A stretch of 64,000 nt of DNA from JALZAI01 sp038207565 (GTDB lineage Bacteria; Actinomycetota; Actinomycetes; Mycobacteriales; Jatrophihabitantaceae). The first letter of the stretch is position 1. Every line of letters starts with the position of its first letter. A program made the translations under genes and the position numbers. The notes under the pieces were generated by a model. That model was not told the origin of the DNA and made no database searches. It saw only the letters and a program-made list of their open reading frames with translations. The stretch covers positions 93,816 to 157,815 of the forward strand of contig JBBQZQ010000004.1 in assembly GCA_038207565.1 (NCBI GenBank). The letters run 5' to 3'. Positions 43,345-52,515 of the stretch are shown here, one piece after another.

Positions 43345-43722
43345 CGGCGCGACGGCGCGGGGATGCCGTCGAAGCGGGCCTGACCGTGCCTAAGGTCTTG
43401 CTAACCGGAGCACGTGGAAATATAGGCATCGCGCTGCTCCGGCCGCCTGTACCTGCAACCGCTAAGCCCGGGTTGGATCGACCTGGCCTTCGCGGTCGCG
43501 TAGCAGGACTCGACGCGAGCGCCCACCGAGTTGGAATGGCGCCCGTATCTGGATCCCCGCAGCGCGTTCGCCACCGCGGTCGCGGGCATCACGAACCGCG
43601 CCGCAACGGCGAGTGCATCGCTGCGCCCGCGCTCTCGCCCTCCAGCGCATGCGCTCGCTGGTCTCTGCCGGACCGGTCACCCGGCGCAAGCGATCGTAAT
43701 ACGCGTCGCGCAGCGCGGCGCG
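43345..43722. pseudogene. Probable gene remnants between GreA-like and response-regulator genes
   Basis: A 378-base stretch with no intact gene. The plus strand at 43386 opens with MPKVLLTGARGNIGIALL, which looks like the start of an NAD-binding epimerase/dehydrogenase, but similarity ends within about 20 codons. Another frame ending at 43699 reads ARALALQRMRSLVSAGPVTR and resembles a genuine C-terminus. The pieces may be decayed fragments of one or two deleted genes. Confidence 0.3.
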
Positions 43723-44115
43723 TTAGCGCTGGAACAATTCGGTGACCCGGTTCTGCAGCTCCTCGCGACCGAAAGGCTTGCTGACGTAGCCGTCGGCGCG
43801 AACCGGCAGGTCGAGGTCATCGACGTCGCCGAAGAAGCCGGCACTGGTCAAGATGATCAGTATGTGCTGCGTCGCTTCGGCTGCCCGCAGCCCCGCGAGG
43901 ACCTCCCGTCCGGTCAACTCGGGCATCATCACGTCGAGTACAGCCATCTGCGGTAGCGATTGCGAAATGCGATCGAGCGCTTGCCGCCCGTCGGACGCGA
44001 CACTCACGTCGTAACCGGCATTGGTTAGCCGGAGACTCATGAGGAGGAGCAGATCCGGGTCGTCGTCAGCGACAAGAATCGTCCGAGCCGGCGATGTGGC
44101 CCCTTCGCGGGTCAC
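43723..44115 (-). CDS. Stand-alone response regulator receiver
   Basis: A 130-residue single-domain response regulator: acidic pocket ILVADDDPD, phospho-acceptor Asp61 (MAVLDVMMPELTG), Thr/Ser and Lys positions (ILTSAG, YVSKPFG). No output domain. GTG start overlaps the stop of the hybrid kinase gene (GTGA). Likely a phosphorelay intermediate or terminal protein-binding output for the two kinases upstream in the same operon. Confidence 0.92.
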   Translation of the reverse strand: MTREGATSPARTILVADDDPDLLLLMSLRLTNAGYDVSVASDGRQALDRISQSLPQMAVLDVMMPELTGREVLAGLRAAEATQHILIILTSAGFFGDVDDLDLPVRADGYVSKPFGREELQNRVTELFQR

Positions 44116-45701
44116 GCCGGTAACAGCCGAGGTGCAGCCGGCAGTGTGATCGTGAAGGTGGAGCCCTGCCCGACCACACTCGTGACGCTCAGCCGTCCGC
44201 GCTGCGCCTCGATCATGCGCTGCGCGATGGCGAGCCCGAGGCCGAAACCGCTGACCCCGGCATCGAGGGCGGCGCGCGTCCGATAGAACCGGTTGAAGAT
44301 GTCGTCGAGTGCCGATTCCTCGATCCCGATTCCAGTGTCGGACACTTCGATCTGCACGGCGTCCTCGCCGCCGCGGACAGCTACCCGGACCTCGCCCCCC
44401 GGGGGCGTGAATTTAAGGGCGTTGCTGATGAGGTTGGCCAGGGCCTGCTCGAGACGCAGGGGGTCCGCGAGGGCCCACAGTCGCTCCGCAGCACGCTCGA
44501 CGCCGGTTTCGATCGCGAGATGCACGTTCCCGTCCTGCGCCGCGCCCGAGAACGAGGACATCGCCAGTCTTACCAGCGGCATCAACTCGGTCGGGTCATA
44601 GGTCGTCTCGGCAGGCACGACGTCAGCTGCGCCGAGGAGCAGCAGGTCATCGATCAGTCGGCTCAGCCGTTGTGCGCTGCGGTAGGCGATGCCGAGGTAC
44701 TTACGATCGATCTCCGAAAGTGAGTCGTGGTCCAGCACCTCCTCGACGAATCCCAGAACGGACGCGGTGGGGGTCTTCAGTTCGTGGGAGGCGGTGGCTG
44801 CAAAGTCCCGCTGCATCCGGGAGGCCGCGAGCGCGGCATCGCGCGCCGCCTCCATCGCTGCGCTGGCGGCAGCCCCGGCGCTTACGTCGGCCAGCGTGCC
44901 GACCCAGCCCAGCATTCCCCCGTCAGCGTCCTCGATCGGCTCGGCAGTCCATTCGACCACCCGGACAAGCGAGTCCCCAGGCGAGAAAATCTCGAACCGG
45001 TCCATTAGTCGATGGTCATCGCCGTCGCCGACCTGCGCAACAGCTGGGAAGCGGGCGGCCCGGTCAGGGCTGACGATGGCCCAGGGGCGGCCGACAGCGT
45101 CCTCGAAGGAGATACCGGTGATCTCCGACCAGCGCGGGTTGGTGTAGACGAAGTTGTTTTCTGCGTCGGTACGAAAGATTCCGATCGGTGCGGCATCGGT
45201 CAGCAGGGTGAGCCGGTCGGCCGAATTCCGCAGATCTTGCGCGTCCGCGGCGAGCCGCTCCGCCCTGAGGTAGAGGTTCGCGAAGACCGTCACCTTGGCC
45301 CGAAGCTCGGCCGGTGGCACGGGACTGAAGATGAAATCCGCGGCGCCGGCGGCATAGGCGGTGATGTTTGCCATCGATTCGCTGCCGTATGCCGAGATGA
45401 AGATGATCGGGGTCAGTTCAGATTGCCGACGTTGTCGGATGAGGTCGGCTGTCTCGAAACCGTCCATCACCGGCATGCGGACGTCCATGAGGATGACGGC
45501 GAAATCGCGCGACATCAGGCAACGCAGGGCGGCCGGTCCGGAGTCGGCCTCGGTGATCTCATGCCCCAGCGGAACCAACATCGAGCCGAGCGCGAGCCGT
45601 TTCCCGGCGTTGTCATCGACGATGAGGATGGGGACGGCCGAGCCATACGCCGTGGGGCCGCCTGCGGAGGGCAGGTTCACCGGGTGGACCGGAGCCCTCA
45701 T
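44112..45701 (-). CDS. Receiver-PAS-histidine kinase hybrid
   Basis: A soluble 529-residue kinase: N-terminal receiver (about 25-145, Asp73 in LMDVRMPVMDG), PAS domain (about 170-285, DAAPIGIFRTDAENNFVYTNPRWSEITG), then HisKA with phosphorylated His306 (ATASHELKTPTASVLGF) and HATPase (NLISNALKFTPPGGEV, DTGIGIEESALDDIFNRFYR, GFGLGLAIAQRM). The ATG at 45701 overlaps the stop of the large kinase gene, so it is preferred over the longer start. The receiver at the N-terminus suggests it is itself controlled by phosphorylation from the poly-HAMP kinase. Confidence 0.92.
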   Translation of the reverse strand: MRAPVHPVNLPSAGGPTAYGSAVPILIVDDNAGKRLALGSMLVPLGHEITEADSGPAALRCLMSRDFAVILMDVRMPVMDGFETADLIRQRRQSELTPIIFISAYGSESMANITAYAAGAADFIFSPVPPAELRAKVTVFANLYLRAERLAADAQDLRNSADRLTLLTDAAPIGIFRTDAENNFVYTNPRWSEITGISFEDAVGRPWAIVSPDRAARFPAVAQVGDGDDHRLMDRFEIFSPGDSLVRVVEWTAEPIEDADGGMLGWVGTLADVSAGAAASAAMEAARDAALAASRMQRDFAATASHELKTPTASVLGFVEEVLDHDSLSEIDRKYLGIAYRSAQRLSRLIDDLLLLGAADVVPAETTYDPTELMPLVRLAMSSFSGAAQDGNVHLAIETGVERAAERLWALADPLRLEQALANLISNALKFTPPGGEVRVAVRGGEDAVQIEVSDTGIGIEESALDDIFNRFYRTRAALDAGVSGFGLGLAIAQRMIEAQRGRLSVTSVVGQGSTFTITLPAAPRLLPA

Positions 45702-48697
45702 GAGGTCGCGATCACCGGCAGCGTCAGGCACCGCGAGATAGCGGCCAGCAGTTCACTGGAATTGACGGGCTTGGAGATGTAGTCGTCGGCCCCGGCGTCT
45801 CGACAACGTTGGCTTTCGCCGGCGACGACCTTGCCCGTGACGGCGATGATCGGCAGCCGATGCCCCTGCTCCGCGAGCCGAATCGCGCGGATGGTCTCGT
45901 AGCCGTCCATGACGGGCATCATGATGTCCATGAGCACAGTCTGGAAGTCGCGGTCCTGAGCCACGAGTTCCACGGCCGCGAAACCGTTCTCGGCGTAGGC
46001 CACCTCCGCGCCGCGGCGCTCGAGGAGGGCCGTCAATGCGAATACATTGCGGATATCGTCGTCGACAACTAGGACGCGTGTTCCAAGCAGCGCACCCGCG
46101 TCCTCGTCGGCGGACAGCCGGCGTTGAACTGCCACAGCCGCTTGGCGGTTCGGTGAAGCAGGAATGCCCGAGTGTGACAGAGCCGTTCCCGGCTGGGGGG
46201 TCTTGATCGCTGACGCCCCCCGGGAAGGTGCCGAAGCCGGCAGGTAGACGCTGAACTTGCTGCCGCGGCCCGGCTGGCTGGACACCGTGATCTCGCCGCC
46301 CAGCAATCGCACGTATTCACGGCTGATCGACAGACCCAGGCCGGTGCCGCCGTAGACCCGGCTGGTGCTGCCATCGCCCTGGGCGAACTCGTCGAAGATT
46401 CGCGCTTGATGTTCGGGCTCGATACCGATCCCCGTGTCGGTGACGCACAGACTGAGCACGGCAGGTGCGTTCGCGAGCGACTGCAGGTCTGTGGTCCATC
46501 CGTGCGTGGCAATGCCGATGTGCACCCGAACCTCGCCCTGTTGCGTGAATTTGAACGCGTTGGACAGCAGGTTCATCATCACCTGGCGCAGCCGGTCGGG
46601 GTCGGTGCGGACGTCGTCGGGAACGCCTGCGCCGACATCGACTGAATAACGCAACGACTTCGCTTTGGCAACTGGTTCGAATTCGCGTAGTAGAGTGCTG
46701 CGGATCTGCTCAGTCGAAGTCGCGACAACGTTGACGGTGACGGTCCCGGATTCGACCTTGGCCAGGTCGAGGATGTCGTTGAGCAGCGCCAGCAGATCAT
46801 TTCCCGAGGACCGGATAACGCTGGCGTACTCGACCTGCGCCTCGGTCATGTTCTGACCAGGGTTGGCCTCGAGTTGTTCGGCCAGGATCAGCAGGCTGTT
46901 GAGCGGAGTGCGCAATTCGTGCGACATATTGGCGATGAACTCCGACTTGTACTTCGAGGTCACCGCGAGCTGGCCCGCCTTCTCCTCCAGCAGGCGGGCC
47001 GATTCCTCGACCTGCCGGTTCTTCTCCTCGGCGACGGTGTTCTGCGTGGCAAGCAACGCGGCTTGCCGGGCCAGGTCGACGTTGGACTCACGCAATTCCT
47101 CCTGTTGAGCGCGAAGCTCCGCGGCCAGCGATTGCGATTGCTTGAGCAGGTTGTCGGTTCGGGTGTCGGCTTCGACCGTGTTCAGAACGAGTCCGATGCT
47201 TTCAGTCAGCTGGTCGAGAAACGCTTGATGAGTCGCGCTGAACGGTGAGAAGGACGCCAGCTCCAACACGGCCCGAACAGAACCTTCGAACAAGACCGGC
47301 ACCACGATGATGTTCAGGGGCGGTGAGGAACCCAGACCGGAATTGATCTGCACGTAGTCCACGGGAACATCGGTGAGCAGAATCCGCTTCCGTTCCTTCG
47401 CGCATTGGCCGACCAGTCCCTCGCCCACCCGGAACGACGTGGAAAGGTGCTTTCGCTCCTGATAGCCATAACCGGCCTGTAACCGCAGTACGGGCTCGCC
47501 GCCATCAGGAGCGTCGGTCATCGAATAGAAGACGCCGTGCTGCGCCGAGACGAGCGGCGCGAGCTCGGTGAGGATCATGGTGGATACGGCGTCGAGATCG
47601 CGCTGGCCCTGCAGCATGCGGGTGAACCGCTCCAGGTTGGTCTTCAGCCAATCCTGCTCGACGTTCTGCCGCGTCGTCTCGCGAAGATTGCGGATCATCT
47701 CATTGAGCGTGTCCTTCAGGACCGCGACCTCACCACTCGCCTCGACACTGACCTGCCGGGTGAGGTCGCCATGGGTGACGGCAGTAGCGACATCGGCGAT
47801 GGCCCGGACCTGATTGGTGAGGTTGGCAGCCAACTGATTCACATTGTCCGTCAGGTCCTTCCAGACCCCTCCGATCTCCTTGGACTTGGCCTGGCCCCCC
47901 AACTTCCCCTCGACACCGACCTCAAAGGCGACACGCGTCACCTCACCGGCGAACGCGTTCAATTGATCCACCATGGCATTCACGGTGTTCTTAAGCGCGA
48001 GAAATTCGCCCTTCACATCGATGGTGATTTTCTTGCTCAGGTCGCCGTTCGCCACAGCTGTCGTCACCTCGGCGATATTGCGAACCTGCCCGGTCAGGTT
48101 CCCGGCCATCAGATTTACGTTGTCGGTCAGGTCCTTCCACACACCGCCCACCTCGATGGTCACAGCGGCTGCCTGCCCGAGCTTTCCCTCGGTACCCACC
48201 TCACGAGCGACCCGGGTGACCTCGGAAATGAACCCGTTGAGTTGATCGACCATCGCGTTGATCGTGTTCTTCAAATCCAGCATGTCTCCGCTCACGTCAG
48301 CGGAGACCTTCTTGCTCAAGTCACCGCCCGCGACCGCACCGATCACCCGCTGCATCTCACTCGTCGGGCGGACCAGCGCATCGATGAGGCTGTTCACCGA
48401 ATCGATGCTGCGCGACCAACTCTCGGTCCACCCACCGACGGGCACCCGATGCGACAGCCGGCCCTGACGTCCCACAACATGACTGACCTGCGCCAGCGCC
48501 TCATCGAAGGACTGACTTGCGATGATGACCTCGTTCAGGCTGTCGGCAACCTTCCCGGCCAGACCCGTCCAGTCCAACGGCATTCGGACCGTCACATCGC
48601 CCGCCCTGACTCTGGCGAGGACCTCGAGGAGCACCCGCAACTGCGCCGGATCACCGAGCGGCGCGGTATCACCCACGTCCGAGCCTGAATGTGTCAT
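45698..48697 (-). CDS. Poly-HAMP GAF hybrid histidine kinase
   Basis: A 999-residue kinase with no transmembrane segment. Residues ~20-345 are a chain of about seven HAMP-like units, alternating between two sequence types (VANGDLSKKI...NTVNAMVDQLN and VGGVWKDLTDNVN). Then come a GAF domain (about 370-520), a coiled coil (525-585), HisKA with His593 (ANMSHELRTPLNSLLIL), HATPase (NLLSNAFKFTQQGEV, DTGIGIEPEHQARIFDEF) and a C-terminal receiver with Asp924 (VLMDIMMPVMDG). This layout resembles fungal group III (Nik1/Os-1) osmosensing kinases and related bacterial proteins. First gene of a three-gene phosphorelay operon lacking any DNA-binding output. Confidence 0.93.
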   Translation of the reverse strand: MTHSGSDVGDTAPLGDPAQLRVLLEVLARVRAGDVTVRMPLDWTGLAGKVADSLNEVIIASQSFDEALAQVSHVVGRQGRLSHRVPVGGWTESWSRSIDSVNSLIDALVRPTSEMQRVIGAVAGGDLSKKVSADVSGDMLDLKNTINAMVDQLNGFISEVTRVAREVGTEGKLGQAAAVTIEVGGVWKDLTDNVNLMAGNLTGQVRNIAEVTTAVANGDLSKKITIDVKGEFLALKNTVNAMVDQLNAFAGEVTRVAFEVGVEGKLGGQAKSKEIGGVWKDLTDNVNQLAANLTNQVRAIADVATAVTHGDLTRQVSVEASGEVAVLKDTLNEMIRNLRETTRQNVEQDWLKTNLERFTRMLQGQRDLDAVSTMILTELAPLVSAQHGVFYSMTDAPDGGEPVLRLQAGYGYQERKHLSTSFRVGEGLVGQCAKERKRILLTDVPVDYVQINSGLGSSPPLNIIVVPVLFEGSVRAVLELASFSPFSATHQAFLDQLTESIGLVLNTVEADTRTDNLLKQSQSLAAELRAQQEELRESNVDLARQAALLATQNTVAEEKNRQVEESARLLEEKAGQLAVTSKYKSEFIANMSHELRTPLNSLLILAEQLEANPGQNMTEAQVEYASVIRSSGNDLLALLNDILDLAKVESGTVTVNVVATSTEQIRSTLLREFEPVAKAKSLRYSVDVGAGVPDDVRTDPDRLRQVMMNLLSNAFKFTQQGEVRVHIGIATHGWTTDLQSLANAPAVLSLCVTDTGIGIEPEHQARIFDEFAQGDGSTSRVYGGTGLGLSISREYVRLLGGEITVSSQPGRGSKFSVYLPASAPSRGASAIKTPQPGTALSHSGIPASPNRQAAVAVQRRLSADEDAGALLGTRVLVVDDDIRNVFALTALLERRGAEVAYAENGFAAVELVAQDRDFQTVLMDIMMPVMDGYETIRAIRLAEQGHRLPIIAVTGKVVAGESQRCRDAGADDYISKPVNSSELLAAISRCLTLPVIATS

Positions 48698-49303
48698 GTC
48701 GTTCCTACGTATGCGGTCATCTGGTGTCGCACCCTCGTCGAAGGTCGGCGGCCGTCGGTAGCAGCAGCTGAACCTGGATGCTCAGTTCAGCCCTGAGCCC
48801 GGCAGCGGAGGTCATCGTCGGTGCCGGCCGCAACCGCTGTTAGACGTCGGCCCGTTCGGCCCGCACCCATGGCAGGACGGCCGATCATGCGCTGCACCCG
48901 GCCGAACACTGGTCTCACCGGGTTGTCCAGTGACGTCGCCATCGTTGCTTCTCCTGCCGCCCGGAACTGTCGCTGCTGGTCCGGCGCAAACCAAGACTTC
49001 GATGGCGGGCCACACCGCGGTCACGTGGGATGACGGGTTCGCAGCGCGGAGTACGACCCGAAGGACAGGTGCCGCCCGGAATGCGGCCGACGACCCGAAT
49101 GTTCCTCGCAATCCGTCCGGTGTCAAATTAGTGTGTGAAAAACAAGCGTGCGCCGATGGGCTCACGGTGGGCTCACGGTGGGCTCACGGTGGCGAACTGC
49201 CTACGCTGCCAAACTGGCGCGATGGAAACCGGCTACCTCGACTTTCACGAGGTGAACGCTCTGGCTCGGCAGGCCAGCAGATCTGCTGATTCCCGAAGCG
49301 CAG
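48698..49303. other. Intergenic region with 11-base tandem repeats
   Basis: 606 bases with no gene I can support. It contains the promoter for the phosphorelay operon (minus) and, at 49158-49190, three exact tandem copies of GGGCTCACGGT. A short frame beginning METGYLDFHEVNALARQ at 49222 may be the N-terminal part of the next gene in another frame. Confidence 0.5.
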
Positions 49304-49639
49304 TTGAGCATCGACGAGACCCAGCGCAACAACGCGTACGTCTACCCGCACGCCACCGGTGGTGACCATGGTTTGTGGCGGGTCACAGTGACGATTGCGC
49401 CGGGAAACTCAGCGGTGCTCGGCCTCGATTCGCGCTCCTCGCCGACGGCAGCCCTAGGCGACCTGATCGCGGAACTAGGCGCGGCATGCGGTCATGAGTT
49501 TCGCGGCCGGTGCTTTCCCGAGTGCCCAGGGCACGACCATCCCGCGGACGTCAGGGTCGACGACAAGGTCGTCGTCCTGGTCTGCCCGCAAAGCCATCGC
49601 GAAAACGCGACGCTGATCCCGGTGCTTGCTGACGGCTGA
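49304..49639 (+). CDS. Small hypothetical protein with C-terminal Cys/His motif, possibly frameshifted
   Basis: Up to 111 residues, no named family. Start is uncertain (TTG 49304; the open frame extends upstream only to 49253 without ATG or GTG). The C-terminus has CGHEFRGRCFPECPGHDHP followed by VVLVCP, a CPGHxHP...CP arrangement I associate with short actinobacterial hypothetical proteins. Upstream, the frame starting at ATG 49222 reads METGYLDFHEVNALARQA and then loses sense, so one frameshift would join a 130-residue gene. Either a young pseudogene or a sequence error. Confidence 0.5.
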   Translation: MSIDETQRNNAYVYPHATGGDHGLWRVTVTIAPGNSAVLGLDSRSSPTAALGDLIAELGAACGHEFRGRCFPECPGHDHPADVRVDDKVVVLVCPQSHRENATLIPVLADG

Positions 49640-49823
49640 TCGAGACTCCATGACCACCGGCCTTCGAAAGCAAGCCCGGCGGCCACCCGAGTACGGCATG
49701 ACCAGATGACGGCTGGCCGACACGGTGGCGCCACCACCACCGATTCGGACGGGGATCGCAGAGCCCGCATGCTGACTCGGCGCGCGCGGCGAACGCAACG
49801 GCGTCAGCTGTAGCGTGGAACGG

Positions 49824-50550
49824 ATGAGCGACGCGGACCTTCATTTCTACTTCGATCCGGTGTGCCCGTTCGCGTGGATGACCAGCAAATGGGTACGGAT
49901 AGTGGCCGGGCAGCGACACTACGGCGTGGATTAGCGGTTCATCTCACTGCGGCTGATCAACGCCGACGTCGGTTACGACGCCCATTTCCCGCCGGGGTAC
50001 GAGGCCGGGCACACTGCAGGGCTCCGCCTGCTGCGGGTCGCCGCCCGGGTCCGGGCCGAGCACGGCCGAGGTATGGGTCGCGCCGCTGTACGCGGCCATC
50101 GGCACGCGGGTTTTCGATTCCGTCCTCGACGACGACCCCACGACCGGATCGGACCGAGGTAGTCGGGCATTCCTGGAACCGATACTCGCAGAGCTTGGCC
50201 TGCCCGACGACCTGCTGAGCGCTCTGGACGATGACTGCCTCGACGCTGAGCTTCGCGCCGAGACCGACGAAGCCCTGTCGTTGACGGGTAAGGACGTCGG
50301 CACCCCGATCCTGCATTTCCACCCTCCCGCGGGGGTGACATTCTTCGGCCCTGTCATCAGCCGCCTACCCACCGAGCAAGAGGCGGGGCCGTTGTGGGAC
50401 AACGTCCTCGGGTTGGCGGGCTTCCCTGGCTTCGCGGAACTCAAGCGCAGCCTGCGAGAACGGCCGCAACTGCGCAGCTTCGGCGTCGACCCGGATGCCG
50501 TGGGCGTGCAGGAGGATTGGCACGGCGGGAGCCGGCGCACCAGAAAGTGA
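49824..50550 (+). pseudogene. Broken DsbA-family (mycothiol-dependent nitroreductase-like) gene
   Basis: Clear remains of a thioredoxin-fold DsbA/FrnE-like protein of the Rv2466c type. The ATG at 49824 opens DADLHFYFDPVCPFAWMTSKW with the Cys of the CPxx active site (CPFA here). An in-frame TAG at 49932 replaces a codon that is probably Trp (VD*RFISLRLIN). A frameshift near 50070 is needed to reach the second half (APLYAAIGTRVFDSVLDD ... DVGTPILHFHPPAGVTFFGPVIS ... ELKRSLRERPQLRSFG). Both halves fit the same family and length (~240 residues). Two independent lesions point to a real pseudogene; sequencing errors are the alternative. Confidence 0.8.
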
Positions 50551-50682
50551 CGCCGACCCGCGGGCCCGCTCGCAGCTGTTTCGATCCGATCCGTCGGGCC
50601 GCTGATGTGAGGTGCGGATGTCCTTGCGGGAGTTGCTGACTCCTCACGCGCGACCAAGGGTTCGCGGCGTAACTTCACCCGT

Positions 50683-50883
50683 ATGGGCTTCCATTGCTCA
50701 ATCGACGGCAACGAAAGCGCCGGCTTCACCGTTGAGGACCGGCCGGTGCCCGGCATCGGGGAGATAGTCGAGTACGGCACCAAGAGCTACCGGGTGCGCG
50801 CCGTTACCCCCGCGAGTCGCCGAACAGCCTCGGCCAGCACCACGGTGCAGGTACACCTGACGCCCCTCGACGACACCGACTAG
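50683..50883 (+). CDS. Small hypothetical protein
   Basis: A 66-residue protein starting at ATG 50683, no recognised family: GFHCSIDGNESAGFTVEDRPVPGIGEIVEYGTKSYRVRAVTPASR. The composition is balanced, and the VEDRPVPGIGEIVEYGTKSYRV segment looks like a small beta-barrel of SH3-like type. No strong ribosome-binding site. Function unknown. Confidence 0.5.
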   Translation: MGFHCSIDGNESAGFTVEDRPVPGIGEIVEYGTKSYRVRAVTPASRRTASASTTVQVHLTPLDDTD

Positions 50884-51465
50884 GCCGCCCACCACACTGC
50901 GAGGCGGCTTTTGCGCTCGAATCGTGTGGCACGGCGGTCAGCTGCAGCGGAGGGGCCCCTGTCCTCCACAGGGGACCGAGGACAGGGACTCCCTCCCGCC
51001 CGTCGATGCCGTGCGGCCGACGGGCCGCGACATCGTCGCCTACCCTATGCCCTCATTGTGCTGAACGCGACAGATTTAGCGATGTTGCGCTGAACCGCAG
51101 GCGCCGAGATCCACCCGGTCGGCGCTCAGTTGATCGACGTGCAGCCCGTTCCCGGTCCGCACAGAGCGTCTGAGCGGGACCTAGCCGCGTCCGAGCCGTC
51201 CGGTCGTCGATAATTCGACCGCACGGCGAAAATCGGTTCCAGTCGCTCACGGCGGCATGTTTGGCGACGGTTCTCGTGGCCACTCGACCTCTGGCCGGAG
51301 GCACGCGATCAACTCGCACATCGATGCCTGGTCCCGCACGATGCCGACGGCCTGCCGCCGATTGCGTGAGCACCCGCCTCGTCAATGCTTCGTCGCCTGT
51401 CATCGACCGCCGGCCAGGTGCCGTCACGCACTGAGCACCCGCGATTTCCGGAGTGTTCGGCACAG
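50884..51465. other. Gene-free stretch with a terminator hairpin
   Basis: 582 bases without a credible gene. A perfect 10-base inverted repeat CCCTGTCCTC / GAGGACAGGG (50957-50987, 11-base loop) lies about 75 bases after the small hypothetical gene and is a probable terminator. The rest shows no recognisable feature and is the downstream flank of the tRNA pair. Confidence 0.5.
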
Positions 51466-51538
51466 TAGCCCCGACGGGATTCGAACCCGTGCTACCGCCT
51501 TGAGAGGGCGGCGTCCTGGGCCTCTAGACGACGGGGCC
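51466..51538 (-). tRNA. tRNA-Glu (CTC anticodon)
   Basis: 73 bases fold as a tRNA on the minus strand: acceptor GGCCCCG pairs CGGGGCT, anticodon stem CCGCC/GGCGG with loop CTCTCAA (anticodon CTC, glutamate), T-arm GGGTTCGAATCCC and discriminator A. The first acceptor pair is G-U. CCA is not encoded. Lies 29 bases downstream of tRNA-Gln, two genes away from gltX. Confidence 0.95.
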
Positions 51539-51567
51539 CCAGAAACTTCCTGACCTGCAGTACTGCG

Positions 51568-51639
51568 CTGGGGTACCAGGACTCGAACCTAGACTAACTG
51601 AACCAGAATCAGTTGGGCTGCCAATTACCCCATACCCCA
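51568..51639 (-). tRNA. tRNA-Gln (CTG anticodon)
   Basis: 72 bases fold as a tRNA on the minus strand: acceptor TGGGGTA/TACCCCA, D-arm with GGTAATTGGCAGCC, anticodon loop TTCTGGT (CTG, glutamine), T-arm AGGTTCGAGTCCT, discriminator G. Clustered with tRNA-Glu downstream of gltX, a neighbourhood that couples charging enzyme and substrates. Confidence 0.95.
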
Positions 51640-51858
51640 AGGGTGCACCCACCTAGTTCTTGGTAGGTGAGCCGTCGTCAGACTCTACCGGACCCGCCAG
51701 GGTGCACCAAACCCACTCCCCTACTCACAGTGGTCAGCAGGGCTAGTTGCCCCTCCTTGATCAAGACGGTCGAATGCCACACCCAGCGGTCGCATTTCAT
51801 CCTGTTGATCATGAGGTCAAATACCGCAGAAAACGGCGGCCCGCCGCGTCGTCCCCAG

Positions 51859-52515
51859 CTAGTCGCCGAGCAGTGTCTGCAACTCGTGCAGCGCACCGAT
51901 GACCTCGTAATCCAGCGGCGCGCCGTCGTGGCTGCTCGTTCGGTCCAGCCACACTGCGCGCAAGCCAGCAGCAAGCGCACCCTCGGCGTCGGCCACGCTG
52001 TTGTCACCGACATGGAGGGCCTCGTTCGGCGCAACTCCGATGACCTGGCAGGCATGCGCGAAGATGCGCGGGTCCGGTTTCGCGAAACCCAACTCCCCGG
52101 AGATGATCACTGCATCGAAGAGGCCGTCCAGGCCTACTGCAGCGATCTTCGCGCGCTGATGCACCGACTCGTTGTTCGTGATCAGCCCGAGCAGCAACCC
52201 GCTCTTGCGCAGCAGCTGCACGCTGGGCAGCGCGTCGTCGAAAAGGCGGTAGTGCGCGGCCAACCCGTCGTAGCGCCGTCGTTCGACCTCGGCCGGGTCG
52301 TCCAGCCGGCCGACCAGTGCGAGGTAGTCCCGCATCCTGGATTCGCGCATCTCCTGAAAGCCGAGCGAGCCCTGCAGGAACCGCTCGTAATGGTCGAGGG
52401 AGGTGAACACCTCGTAGTCGGCGTCGGCACCAAATTCCGCCCGGAACGAATTGCGAGCAGCGAAGGCGTAATCGACGAGGGTGTCGTCGACGTCGAGGAA
52501 GACCGCGCGGATCAC
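51859..52515 (-). CDS. HAD-family hydrolase (YjjG-like)
   Basis: A 218-residue haloacid-dehalogenase-superfamily phosphatase. Motif I is VFLDVDDTLVDY, motif II LGLITNNE, motif III lysine in GELGFAKPDPRIF and motif IV HVGDNSVADAEGA. A helical cap occupies about residues 15-90. Closest in style to YjjG-type nucleoside monophosphate or small phosphate-ester phosphatases. GTG start overlaps the gltX stop (GTGA), so the two are co-transcribed. Substrate unknown. Confidence 0.9.
   Translation of the reverse strand: MIRAVFLDVDDTLVDYAFAARNSFRAEFGADADYEVFTSLDHYERFLQGSLGFQEMRESRMRDYLALVGRLDDPAEVERRRYDGLAAHYRLFDDALPSVQLLRKSGLLLGLITNNESVHQRAKIAAVGLDGLFDAVIISGELGFAKPDPRIFAHACQVIGVAPNEALHVGDNSVADAEGALAAGLRAVWLDRTSSHDGAPLDYEVIGALHELQTLLGD

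Noticed and set aside
51257..51553. Plus-strand frame overlapping tRNA-Glu
   Set aside because: Its end lies within a well-folded tRNA gene and the translation has no recognisable features.
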